From the NCBI RefSeq assembly GCF_036711975.1, contig NW_027248939.1, positions 744,001-808,000 of the forward strand: a stretch of 64,000 nucleotides of DNA, in the 5' to 3' direction. Origin of the DNA: Onthophagus taurus. Its lineage: Eukaryota > Arthropoda > Insecta > Coleoptera > Scarabaeidae. Below the pieces are notes generated by a model, which was not told where the DNA came from, made no database searches, and saw only the letters and a program-made list of their open reading frames with translations. This document shows positions 9,395 through 19,210 of the stretch, one piece after another. Numbering within the stretch: the first letter of the stretch is position 1; each line of letters opens with the position of its first letter. Made by a program: the position numbers and the translations under genes.

Positions 9395-10356
9395 AATCAA
9401 GTGAAGATATTGGGACTGCAACCAATTTTGGGGGAAATTAAAAAACCTCCTTTAATCAATCCAAGCTTTCGATTGTAATTTCAATCATCATCAGGGAGTA
9501 CTACAAACAATAAACGGAACAAAACGGTCAAAAATAAACCAAAAGGGGACGAAAGGCTCACACGAGCAATCGCTACTTACATTGAGAGGCTAAGAACGTC
9601 TAAAGAACGTTGATGTTAATGAAACCCCATATAAAAACATAACTTATCTAACAGCGGCAGTTGTTACTCAAAAGCGACGACGAAGAACACAAGAAACCTT
9701 AACAACGACGCCAAAACGCTACGACCATTTTTGTGATCGATATTCGGCGAGAACGATCGATGAAGTACAAGGCGCCACCGTCTCTGGGGGAAAACGTGAC
9801 AACACAAAAGTCACCACGTGAAATTAATACCAACTCCGGATCATAGGTGGCGTTGATCACTTAGAGCAAAATTGAAAAAGAGGCGGGAAAGGAGTTAGGA
9901 AACAGAGACTCACAAAAGATCTTAAAACGAGAAAAATAAGCGCTGTACCCTAATTTGGTACATACCAAAATCTTAAAAGTAAGGACCCTCAGGCCAAAAT
10001 TAACAAACGGCAGAAGGCCGACGCAACAATAGATGTTGGCTCAAAGAGCTCACCCACGGAAGGGGATGAAAGAAACAAAATTAAAGGGGCAAGTTATAAG
10101 GGCCAGAAAACTGCCCTGTGTTAAAATTTCGTAAACAAACAGAAAAATACCAGTCAAAGAACAAGGTAACGACTACCAACCAATGTTGGAGTCACTAAAA
10201 CCATATTGCACCCAAAGAAGAATCACTCGAGGTACCATTGGAACCATCACCCTTAGATGCCAAAATCAACCCACAATAAATATCGCTCAACCCCTGTGAG
10301 TCCGTTCTAAAATTAACTGTGTCTGAGGAAGACGCAATGTGAAACATCTCTAAAAA
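9395..10356 (-). mobile_element. 5'-truncated Penelope fragment in tandem upstream of left copy
   Basis: Contains only the last part of the ORF (10356-10195, C-terminal residues ending in LGAIWF) and the full 3' region, directly abutting the start of the left full unit at 9394. It corresponds to left-unit sequence shifted by exactly 3402 bases. It ends at the inversion junction within CTAAAAA. Confidence 0.85.
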
Positions 10357-12625
10357 GATTATCATTAGAAAACAATAGTTTGCATAAGTCAGTTAAGGCT
10401 ACAATCCCCAATGATGTATATTATGAGTTAAAAAACCGCCTTATCGCCTCTTATAAAAAGTCTTTTAACAATATTAGAAATCGTAACGTTAAAAAGTTTG
10501 AAAAGTTGGTAGATGACTTTAAGTTTAACAAATTAGTCTCGAACAATAACAAATGGTTCGTGAATAAGTCCAATGTTCAGTTCCCTGCAGATGTGTCCAA
10601 CTTTCTGTCCTTGGGACCCAAATTTGGGTTACCTGTTACGTTTAACAACTTGCTTGTCCCCCAATTGCTTAGTGATCTAAGGGAAGACTCAATTCCCTTA
10701 AGAGGGTTCCTAGTGACACCATCAATGTCCGTAGAGCTAGAGCCACTAACATCATCACTAATGGCTTTTATAATACATCTGGGAATTCTCCTATTGAGGG
10801 TTTAATTTCTCACCTTCAAACTACGACAGCCAAGTTTTTGAAAGAGGAGAGAGCTGATCCACTTTTAGTTTTGCCGGCCGATAAAGGTCAGGTTACTGTG
10901 GTCCTCAATCAGACTGAGTATGACCTTAAAGCTCTTGCTTTACTAGGTGATACGTCCACTTATGAGCGCCTGAAGTCAGATCCCACTTTCACTATACAAA
11001 GAAAACAAAATAAACTTTGTAAAGACCTTTTGGATGGTGAATTTATCACCAAAGAAGTCTAAGGGTCTTTAGTGTGCCATAATGGTGTTGCCCCCAAGTT
11101 CTATGGCCTTCCAAAAATTCATAAGGCTGAGGTGCCTCTGCGTCCCATCATGTCGTTTGTGGGTTCGCCTACTTACCGTCTGTCAAGTTATTTGGCCACC
11201 ATTCTCACAGAAGTGTTCTTTAACAGATCGACTTATAACATCAGCGACTCTTTCGCGTTTTCGGACAAGATGAAGGACCTAGTCCTGCCCCCCGGCTACG
11301 TGCTGATTTCTTTAGATGTGGTCTCTTTGTTTACCAACGTCCCTCTAGAACTTGTGTCTGAGAGGTTAGTCACAGATTGGAGTTTGGTGTCTTCTTGTTG
11401 TGACATTCCCCAGGAGTTGTTTCTCAGGATCATAGAATTTTTGTTCAACTCTTCGGTCTTCTCTTTTAAGGGTACCCTGTATAAGCAGAAGTTTGGCACC
11501 CCTATGGGTAGCCCTCTGAGTCCCATATTGGCTAACATCGTCATGGACTTCGTCCTTGATGCGTGTATCCCTTCTCTTCCCTTCCAACTACCTTTCATCT
11601 ATAAATATGTGGATGATATCATTTGTGCAGTTCCTGAGGATGGCGCGGGTGAATGTTTAAGGATCTTCAATTCTATCAACCCCCACATTCAATTTACAAT
11701 TGAGACTGAGTCTGATAATAGCGTTCCCTTTTTGGATTCTCTTGTGGTTAGAAGATCAGACCAACGAGTTATTTTGGACTGGTATAGAAAGCCAACTTAT
11801 TCTGGGAGATTTATCAACTTTTTCTCTTGCCACCCTACACAAATGAAGATAAACACTCTTAAGGGTATGAAGAATAGGGTTCTACGTATCTCCGATCCGG
11901 AGTTCAGGGATAAGAATCTTAAGATTTTATCAGATATCTTTTGTAACAATGGTTTCCCCCGTACCCTGGTCAGAAAGATTCTTTTTTCCACCGAAACTAT
12001 GGGTTCCCCTGCCCCTTCTAGACGGGCGCCTTCTCAGTTAGATTGGTCTATGACTCACCCACCCGACGAGGGTGATCCCCCTACTCCTTCTAAGTATGTC
12101 AAGCTTCCTCACATTCCCGGTTTGACAGAGAACCTAGCTAAGATCTTTAAGGATTGTCCAATTAAAGTGGCAAAATATACGTGTAATCCGTTAAAAAGGT
12201 TCTTTTCTAATCTCAAAGACCCTACACCCCCTCTATTACAGTCGAATTTGGTCTATAGGATCGATTGTGGGGGCTGTGAGAAGTGCTATATAGGCACGAC
12301 TTCCCAATATTTCAAGAATAGGGTTTCTCAACATCGTAGAGATTGTGATATGAAGAAGTCGGGAGGAACAGCGTTGATTGAGCACCATCTTTCCACTGGA
12401 CACAGGTTCGATTTTGACAATGCTAAGGTTATAACGAGGGAGCCTGTCTATTACAAAAGGATGTTTTTAGAGATGTTTCACATTGCGTCTTCCTCAGACA
12501 CAGTTAATTTTAGAACGGACTCACAGGGGTTGAGCGATATTTATTGTGGGTTGATTTTGGCATCTAAGGGTGATGGTTCCAATGGTACCTCGAGTGATTC
12601 TTCTTTGGGTGCAATATGGTTTTAG
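10357..12625 (+). pseudogene. 5'-truncated Penelope ORF with microinversion and stop
   Basis: Third copy. It lacks the first ~100 codons and begins inside the N-terminal domain (equivalent to about 13769). At 10677-10700 a short segment reading TTGAGTCTTCCCTTA in the intact copy appears inverted (TAAGGGAAGACTCAA) and is followed again by TTCCCTTAAG; this shifts the frame. The original frame is visible again from 10838, has the same TAA as the left copy at 11060-11062, then is open through RT and GIY-YIG to 12625. Its 3' region to 13425 runs directly into the full unit. Not able to give the complete protein. Confidence 0.85.
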
Positions 12626-13471
12626 TGACTCCAACATTGGTTGGTAGTCGTTACCTTGTTCTTTGACTGGTATTTTTCTGTTTGTTTACGAAATTTTAAC
12701 ACAGGGCAGTTTTCTGGCCCTTATAACTTGCCCCTTTAATTTTGTTTCTTTCATCCCCTTCCGTGGGTGAGCTCTTTGAGCCAACATCTATTGTTGCGTC
12801 GGCCTTCTGCCGTTTGTTAATTTTGGCCTGAGGGTCCTTACTTTTAAGATTTTGGTATGTACCAAATTAGGGTAGAGCGCTTATTTTTCTCGTTTTAAGA
12901 TCTTTTGTGAGTCTCTGTTTCCTAACTCCTTTCCCGCCTCTTTTTCAATTTTGCTCTAAGTGATCAACGCCACCTATGATCCGGAGTTGGTATTAATTTC
13001 ACGTGGTGACTTTTGTGTTGTCACGTTTTCCCCCAGAGACGGTGGCGCCTTGTACTTCATCGATCGTTCTCGCCGAATATCGATCACAAAAATGGTCGTA
13101 GCGTTTTGGCGTCGTTGTTAAGGTTTCTTGTGTTCTTCGTCGTCGCTTTTGAGTAACAACTGCCGCTGTTAGATAAGTTATGTTTTTATATGGGGTTTCA
13201 TTAACATCAACGTTCTTTAGACGTTCTTAGCCTCTCAATGTAAGTAGCGATTGCTCGTGTGAGCCTTTCGTCCCCTTTTGGTTTATTTTTGACCGTTTTG
13301 TTCCGTTTATTGTTTGTAGTACTCCCTGATGATGATTGAAATTACAATCGAAAGCTTGGATTGATTAAAGGAGGTTTTTTAATTTCCCCCAAAATTGGTT
13401 GCAGTCCCAATATCTTCACTTGATTCCTAACGTAGTACAACCAGTACTTCCACCCACTTTACTACTCCCAG
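12626..13471 (+). other. Penelope 3' region and junction to next unit (upstream region of the intact copy)
   Basis: Non-coding. The unit boundary is at 13425/13426 (CTTGATT|CCTAACG). The intact ORF starts only 46 bases after the boundary, so the promoter of the intact copy must lie in the preceding truncated copy, as proposed for pseudo-LTRs of this class. No TATA box was assigned. Confidence 0.6.
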
Positions 13472-16027
13472 ATGGGCTTCTTATCTAACATCGTGACTAC
13501 ATACGGACAACAGACGGCCTCTGACATCAAGAGGATGATGAGGGTGAACAAGAAATTGGCGAGTTTCAATAACAGAAAACATTTCCTTTTGCGATGCAGA
13601 CGTGCCGGGATCGTCCCAAATCATGTCAAGGACAATTCCAGGCATCTTTTCAACATGGTAGATGGTTCTTCGATGAAGACAACGGAGCGGATCCACTCCT
13701 TTTTACATAGGTTGGGAATTAAGTTTGTTAATTTAGAGATTTCAAATGTTTTTACCACCCTAAAAAGATTATCATTAGAAAACAATAGTTTGCATAAGTC
13801 AGTTAAGGCTACAATCCCCAATGATGTATATTATGAGTTAAAAAACCGCCTTATCGCCTCTTATAAAAAGTCTTTTAACAATATTAGAAATCGTAACGTT
13901 AAAAAGTTTGAAAAGTTGGTAGATGACTTTAAGTTTAACAAATTAGTCTCGAACAATAACAAATGGTTCGTGAATAAGTCCAATGTTCAGTTCCCTGCAG
14001 ATGTGTCCAACTTTCTGTCCTTGGGACCCAAATTTGGGTTACCTGTTACGTTTAACAACTTGCTTGTCCCCCAATTGCTTAGTGATCTTGAGTCTTCCCT
14101 TAAGAGGGTTCCTAGTGACACCATCAATGTCCGTAGAGCTAGAGCCACTAACATCATCACTAATGGCTTTTATAATACATCTGGGAATTCTCCTATTGAG
14201 GGTTTAATTTCTCACCTTCAAACTACGACAGCCAAGTTTTTGAAAGAGGAGAGAGCTGATCCACTTTTAGTTTTGCCGGCCGATAAAGGTCAGGTTACTG
14301 TGGTCCTCAATCAGACTGAGTATGACCTTAAAGCTCTTGCTTTACTAGGTGATACGTCCACTTATGAGCGCCTGAAGTCAGATCCCACTTTCACTATACA
14401 AAGAAAACAAAATAAACTTTGTAAAGACCTTTTGGATGGTGAATTTATCACCAAAGAAGTCTATAGGTCTTTAGTGTGCCATAATGGTGTTGCCCCCAAG
14501 TTCTATGGCCTTCCAAAAATTCATAAGGCTGAGGTGCCTCTGCGTCCCATCATGTCGTTTGTGGGTTCGCCTACTTACCGTCTGTCAAGTTATTTGGCCA
14601 CCATTCTCACAGAAGTGTTCTTTAACAGATCGACTTATAACATCAGCGACTCTTTCGCATTTTCGGACAAGATGAAGGACCTAGTCCTGCCCCCCGGCTA
14701 CGTGCTGATTTCTTTAGATGTGGTCTCTTTGTTTACCAACGTCCCTCTAGAACTTGTGTCTGAGAGGTTAGTCACAGATTGGAGTTTGGTGTCTTCTTGT
14801 TGTGACATTCCCCAGGAGTTGTTTCTCAGGATCATAGAATTTTTGTTCAACTCTTCGGTCTTCTCTTTTAAGGGTACCCTGTATAAGCAGAAGTTTGGCA
14901 CCCCTATGGGTAGCCCTCTGAGTCCCATATTGGCTAACATCGTCATGGACTTCGTCCTTGATGCGTGTATCCCTTCTCTTCCCTTCCAACTACCTTTCAT
15001 CTATAAATATGTGGATGATATCATTTGTGCAGTTCCTGAGGATGGCGCGGGTGAATGTTTAAGGATCTTCAATTCTATCAACCCCCACATTCAATTTACA
15101 ATTGAGACTGAGTCTGATAATAGCGTTCCCTTTTTGGATTCTCTTGTGGTTAGAAGATCAGACCAACGAGTTATTTTGGACTGGTATAGAAAGCCAACTT
15201 ATTCTGGGAGATTTATCAACTTTTTCTCTTGCCACCCTACACAAATGAAGATAAACACTCTTAAGGGTATGAAGAATAGGGTTCTACGTATCTCCGATCC
15301 GGAGTTCAGGGATAAGAATCTTAAGATTTTATCAGATATCTTTTGTAACAATGGTTTCCCCCGTACCCTGGTCAGAAAGATTCTTTTTTCCACCGAAACT
15401 ATGGGTTCCCCTGCCCCTTCTAGACGGGCGCCTTCTCAGTTAGATTGGTCTATGACTCACCCACCCGACGAGGGTGATCCCCCTACTCCTTCTAAGTATG
15501 TCAAGCTTCCTCACATTCCCGGTTTGACAGAGAACCTAGCTAAGATCTTTAAGGATTGTCCAATTAAAGTGGCAAAATATACGTGTAATCCGTTAAAAAG
15601 GTTCTTTTCTAATCTCAAAGACCCTACACCCCCTCTATTACAGTCGAATTTGGTCTATAGGATCGATTGTGGGGGCTGTGAGAAGTGCTATATAGGCACG
15701 ACTTCCCAATATTTCAAGAATAGGGTTTCTCAACATCGTAGAGATTGTGATATGAAGAAGTCGGGAGGAACAGCGTTGATTGAGCACCATCTTTCCACTG
15801 GACACAGGTTCGATTTTGACAATGCTAAGGTTATAACGAGGGAGCCTGTCTATTACAAAAGGATGTTTTTAGAGATGTTTCACATTGCGTCTTCCTCAGA
15901 CACAGTTAATTTTAGAACGGACTCACAGGGGTTGAGCGATATTTATTGTGGGTTGATTTTGGCATCTAAGGGTGATGGTTCCAATGGTACCTCGAGTGAT
16001 TCTTCTTTGGGTGCAATATGGTTTTAG
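13472..16027 (+). CDS. Penelope-like reverse transcriptase with GIY-YIG endonuclease, intact
   Basis: Single ORF of 851 codons, ATG to TAG. It copies element RNA and nicks target DNA for target-primed reverse transcription. N-terminal ~330 residues are a basic region typical of these proteins. RT motifs follow: FYGLPKIHK near 344-352, SLDVVSLFTN near 414-423, GTPMGSPLSPILAN near 476-489 and the catalytic YVDD at 513-516, then PFLDSLVVR. The C-terminal GIY-YIG domain begins at about 728 (LVYRIDC, then CEKCYIGTT, then RVSQHRRD). The presence of GIY-YIG places it in the endonuclease-bearing Penelope clade. No stops or frameshifts; the two other long copies in the window are broken, so this is the only candidate for an active source. 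Codon use and text otherwise match its sisters almost exactly, implying recent origin. Confidence 0.95.
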   Translation: MGFLSNIVTTYGQQTASDIKRMMRVNKKLASFNNRKHFLLRCRRAGIVPNHVKDNSRHLFNMVDGSSMKTTERIHSFLHRLGIKFVNLEISNVFTTLKRLSLENNSLHKSVKATIPNDVYYELKNRLIASYKKSFNNIRNRNVKKFEKLVDDFKFNKLVSNNNKWFVNKSNVQFPADVSNFLSLGPKFGLPVTFNNLLVPQLLSDLESSLKRVPSDTINVRRARATNIITNGFYNTSGNSPIEGLISHLQTTTAKFLKEERADPLLVLPADKGQVTVVLNQTEYDLKALALLGDTSTYERLKSDPTFTIQRKQNKLCKDLLDGEFITKEVYRSLVCHNGVAPKFYGLPKIHKAEVPLRPIMSFVGSPTYRLSSYLATILTEVFFNRSTYNISDSFAFSDKMKDLVLPPGYVLISLDVVSLFTNVPLELVSERLVTDWSLVSSCCDIPQELFLRIIEFLFNSSVFSFKGTLYKQKFGTPMGSPLSPILANIVMDFVLDACIPSLPFQLPFIYKYVDDIICAVPEDGAGECLRIFNSINPHIQFTIETESDNSVPFLDSLVVRRSDQRVILDWYRKPTYSGRFINFFSCHPTQMKINTLKGMKNRVLRISDPEFRDKNLKILSDIFCNNGFPRTLVRKILFSTETMGSPAPSRRAPSQLDWSMTHPPDEGDPPTPSKYVKLPHIPGLTENLAKIFKDCPIKVAKYTCNPLKRFFSNLKDPTPPLLQSNLVYRIDCGGCEKCYIGTTSQYFKNRVSQHRRDCDMKKSGGTALIEHHLSTGHRFDFDNAKVITREPVYYKRMFLEMFHIASSSDTVNFRTDSQGLSDIYCGLILASKGDGSNGTSSDSSLGAIWF

Positions 16028-16827
16028 TGACTCCAACATTGGTTGGTAGTCGTTACCTTGTTCTTTGACTGGTATTTTTCTGTTTGTTTACGAAATTTTA
16101 ACACAGGGCAGTTTTCTGGCGCTTATAACTTGCCCCTTTAATTTTGTTTCTTTCATCCCCTTCCGTGGGTGAGCTCTTTGAGCCAACATCTATTGTTGCG
16201 TCGGCCTTCTGCCGTTTGTTAATTTTGGCCTGAGGGTCCTTACTTTTAAGATTTTGGTATGTACCAAATTAGGGTAGAGCGCTTATTTTTCTCGTTTTAA
16301 GATCTTTTGTGAGTCTCTGTTTCCTAACTCCTTTCCCGCCTCTTTTTCAATTTTGCTCTAAGTGATCAACGCCACCTATGATCCGGAGTTGGTATTAATT
16401 TCACGTGGTGACTTTTGTGTTGTCACGTTTTCCCCCAGAGACGGTGGCGCCTTGTACTTCATCGATCGTTCTCGCCGAATATCGATCACAAAAATGGTCG
16501 TAGCGTTTTGGCGTCGTTGTTAAGGTTTCTTGTGTTCTTCGTCGTCGCTTTTGAGTAACAACTGCCGCTGTTAGATAAGTTATGTTTTTATATGGGGTTT
16601 CATTAACATCAACGTTCTTTAGACGTTCTTAGCCTCTCAATGTAAGTAGCGATTGCTCGTGTGAGCCTTTCGTCCCCTTTTGGTTTATTTTTGACCGTTT
16701 TGTTCCGTTTATTGTTTGTAGTACTCCCTGATGATGATTGAAATTACAATCGAAAGCTTGGATTGATTAAAGGAGGTTTTTTAATTTCCCCCAAAATTGG
16801 TTGCAGTCCCAATATCTTCACTTGATT
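16028..16827 (+). other. 3' region of the intact Penelope unit
   Basis: Non-coding tail of the intact unit, nearly identical to the other three tails (for example CTGGCGCT here versus CTGGCCCT at the copy before). Nothing else recognised. Confidence 0.6.
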
Positions 16828-16859
16828 CCTAACGTAGTACAACCAGTACTTCCACCCAC

Positions 16860-16871
16860 TTTTGAATTATG
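16860..16871. repeat. right target-site duplication of the Penelope complex
   Basis: Exact second copy of TTTTGAATTATG found at 5981-5992. Confidence 0.85.
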
Positions 16872-17865
16872 TTATAAATTTTTCCGATAATTATTTTTAA
16901 TTAATTGTTAATTACTCCGCTATTCCTTAATCAATTTAATCCGCTCAAAAAAGGGATTTAGTTAATTTTGTACCCCGCATCCGATAGCGCCGATAAAATT
17001 TTGCTATTGTCATTAATTAGCCCCCCACATTATAATTTAGTTTTGATAACTTGTTTTAATACGATCCCCCACTCGGAAAAATCCAGTTTTCACCCCGAAC
17101 AAGTATAAATAGCCGGTCAAAATTTCATTTTAAATCAGTCTTCAACTGTCTCGATCAGTCTTCAACTGTCTCGATCAGTCTTCAACTGTCTCAACGAGTC
17201 TTCAACTGTCTCGATCAGTCTTCGACCGTTCTAGATTAGTCTTCGACATTCTTCAAGAGTCTTCAGCCGTCATCAACCGTCTTCAAGAAGTTCGCCAGAC
17301 TTCACCGAAAAATCTCCGAATTTTGGAAATAACCGAGTTTCATCGTAAGTTTGTTTTCGGTCTTGCAATTGTGGGACCAGACATTTACCGGTTATATATA
17401 TTTAAATAAAGATTTTTTTTACCTTCCTCCGTAAACTCCTATGTTGATTTTTTTTTAATTATTAATAAACGTTGATTTTATTTCTTAATTTATGAACCAC
17501 ATTTTTTTTTTAACCCTCTCTCAAACACCCTGAATCTCCGACTGTAACCCCCAAAAGCTACTTGAAGGAGAAAGAGTTCCTTAACTCTCTAAACATAAGG
17601 TGGCGCCCGAGACCGATAACATCCCGAACATAAAAAAAAAGAGGCACCAAGACCCCTTTCCGAGGACCGAACCAGGAAAGGACGTCGCAAATTTTGGTGC
17701 CCGAGCAGGGACCGTTTTTCCGAACATACGGAAGAAGAGTAGGGACCGTTTTTCCGAATATTAGAAAAAAAAAATTAAACCGATAATTAAAAATGAATAC
17801 CGGCGAAGAACACCTTGAACCACCAGTCGAAGGACCCAGTCAGGATGTAGCAAATGTGCGAACGG
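16872..17865 (+). mobile_element. 5' remnant of an unidentified LTR retrotransposon (LTR, leader, gag start)
   Basis: A TATA box (TATAAATAG, 17104-17112) is followed by a 20-bp tandem repeat, an AATAAA at 17405-17410, and two primer-binding-like sites beginning TGGCGCCCGAG (17601) and TGGTGCCCGAGCAGGGACC (17695). The phrase GGGACCGTTTTTCCGAA occurs twice (about 17708 and 17741). An ATG at 17793 opens a gag-like frame (MNTGEEHLEPPVEGPSQ) that continues for 24 codons to the junction with the Gypsy inverted repeat at 17866. The LTR start was not located; it may lie left of the Penelope insertion. The family cannot be told from this much. Confidence 0.55.
17135..17234 (+). repeat. 20-bp tandem repeat downstream of the TATA box
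   Basis: Four near-perfect units of CAGTCTTCAACTGTCTCGAT (17135-17214; the last has AACG-type variation at its junction) followed by degenerate copies such as CAGTCTTCGACCGTTCTAGA. The degenerate CTTC-rich pattern continues to about 17300. It lies just downstream of the TATA box and so probably in the transcribed leader. Confidence 0.8.
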
Positions 17866-17929
17866 AAATAAAAAGTCAAGTCACGTTGTAACGCAAATTG
17901 GTTTTACTCTCTTTTTAAATTGTCCCACA
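17866..17929 (+). mobile_element. partial LTR (R-U5 part) of the left Gypsy arm
   Basis: Starts at AAATAAAAAGTCAAG and ends TGTCCCACA. It equals the last 64 bases of the LTR complete at 23853-24050. A primer-binding-like TTGGTGACCCCGAAC starts at 17931. Confidence 0.75.
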
Positions 17930-18289
17930 AATTGGTGACCCCGAACAAGAACTAACCCGACATCGAAAAAGAAGTAACCCAACGTTAAATTATAAGAACC
18001 AATAAGAACCCGACGTTTTGGAGAAAGAAGTGAAAGATTTGACGTAAATTAGAATTGTCTTCGTCGTTTTCTTCATCCAATTCTCCCCAACCTCGCACCA
18101 GTGACCGAGCTTGCTATTTTTCCACAACCACAACGACTTGGTGTTACCTATCCAGCGGCCATCCACGAGTCTACATCCGGATTTTTAGAGACGAAACCTA
18201 CATTGCAGGTATTTCGATTTCTGGTAAGGGTTAATAAGTGTTGATCAGCAATATAATTATTTGAACCTAAATAAGTAACCTACCTAATC

Positions 18290-19210
18290 ATGAATACTTC
18301 TAGTGATCAAAGCGTTGACATTGTCACCAACATTAGATTGCCTCCCTTCTGGAATGCAAATCCTGCTGCATGGTTTCATCAAATTGAAGCGCAATTCAAC
18401 CTGTCAAGAATAACTAATGATAAAACAAAATATAATTTGGTAATTACGCATTTGCCTACCGAGATAGTTTCGATTGTTTACGACGTCGTAGATGCTCCAC
18501 CGGATATCGATTCATACTTATATTTAAAAAACACTTTGATCAATAGGCTTTCTCTAAGTGAAGAGAAACGTCTTGATGATCTCCTTTCCGGCTCTCAGAT
18601 GGGAGATCAAAAACCATCTGATTTCTATAGGAGTATGTTATCGACAGTCGGTGGATCGCAAGTCGTAAGTCCAAATTTATTGCTAAAACTTTGGCAGAGA
18701 AGATTACCCCAAACTATCTCGGTAGCGTTATTGTCTTCAGGTAAAGATGACATCAATGATTTGCTTAACATAGCCGATAAAATCTGGGATTCATTATCTT
18801 TTTCAACGACTCGTTTTCCTAAAATTGAAGTCAACAAAATTAACGACGAGTCCTCTTCCAATGTGCATACAACTACTCAATTTTTACAAGCCATAAATAA
18901 CCTTTCAGTTTCTATTGATAAAAACTCACAACAACTTCATCAATGGCAATCAAATATCCAGACGAGCATTAACTCTCTTGCTGCTCGACTTAACGAACCT
19001 GACATAGCAACAAATCTTTGCTATAATTGTAAGATGTTAAGGTATCGATCACCTCGTCCAAGAAGTTCTTCCAGGCAACGTCAAAACCATATCTGTTATT
19101 ATCATTCCAAGTATGGCGATAAAGCACGAAACTGCAAAAAAGAATGTATGTTTTATAATTCCTTTAAAGACACAAATCTTTCATCATCTTCACAGAACCA
19201 AAAAAACTGA
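18290..19210 (+). CDS. Gypsy gag (DUF7041-type), left arm
   Basis: 306 codons, ATG to TGA. The N-terminal part ([20 protein letters not shown], then [10 protein letters not shown]) matches the capsid region of insect Gypsy elements known as DUF7041. A Cys-rich tail ([18 protein letters not shown]) replaces the usual zinc knuckle. The last sense codons contain A-AAA-AAC at 19201-19207 directly before the TGA, a classical minus-one slippery heptamer, and pol is open in that minus-one frame. The primer-binding site and partial LTR lie upstream. The right-arm copy differs by single residues such as Glu/Gln in THLPTEIV. Intact frame, but the element as a whole is truncated. Confidence 0.85.
   Translation: MNTSSDQSVDIVTNIRLPPFWNANPAAWFHQIEAQFNLSRITNDKTKYNLVITHLPTEIVSIVYDVVDAPPDIDSYLYLKNTLINRLSLSEEKRLDDLLSGSQMGDQKPSDFYRSMLSTVGGSQVVSPNLLLKLWQRRLPQTISVALLSSGKDDINDLLNIADKIWDSLSFSTTRFPKIEVNKINDESSSNVHTTTQFLQAINNLSVSIDKNSQQLHQWQSNIQTSINSLAARLNEPDIATNLCYNCKMLRYRSPRPRSSSRQRQNHICYYHSKYGDKARNCKKECMFYNSFKDTNLSSSSQNQKN
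19201..19207 (+). promoter_or_regulatory. minus-one ribosomal frameshift heptamer, gag to pol (left arm)
   Basis: AAAAAAC in phase A-AAA-AAC followed at once by the gag TGA. From here the minus-one frame is open to 21171. The right arm has the same site at 22580-22574. I did not confirm a downstream pseudoknot. Confidence 0.7.

Larger units (their letters stand above)
5993..16859. mobile_element. Penelope-like element complex: four units, head to head, one target duplication
   Basis: From left to right: a full unit on minus (9394-5993, 3402 bp), a 3' fragment on minus (10356-9395), an inversion junction, a 5'-truncated unit on plus (10357-13425) and a full unit on plus (13426-16827, 3402 bp), plus 32 bases of the start of a further unit (16828-16859). 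Full units begin CCTAACGTAGTACAACC and end CTTCACTTGATT. Each full unit is preceded by a truncated tandem copy, as is usual for the pseudo-LTRs of this class. The two tandems meet at their 5' sides at 10350-10356, where CTAAAAA is shared by both partners. The exact 12-bp flanking repeat suggests a single insertion event. Confidence 0.85.
13426..16859 (+). mobile_element. full-length Penelope-like unit with 32-base overrun
   Basis: The 3402-bp unit ends at 16827 and is followed by the first 32 bases of another unit (CCTAACGTAG...CCACCCAC), then the 12-bp target duplication. The left full unit ends without such an overrun. The overrun and the tandem copies are what copying of a multimeric or circular template would give (inference). 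Confidence 0.8.

Noticed and set aside
13320-13370. Hammerhead-ribozyme-like core (CTGATGA...GAAA) in the Penelope tail, four copies
   Set aside because: GATTG/CAATC would form stem II but leaves an extra U after CTGATGA, and I found no convincing stems I and III or a UH cleavage site beside it. Such ribozymes are known in Penelope-like elements, so a covariance search would be worthwhile.
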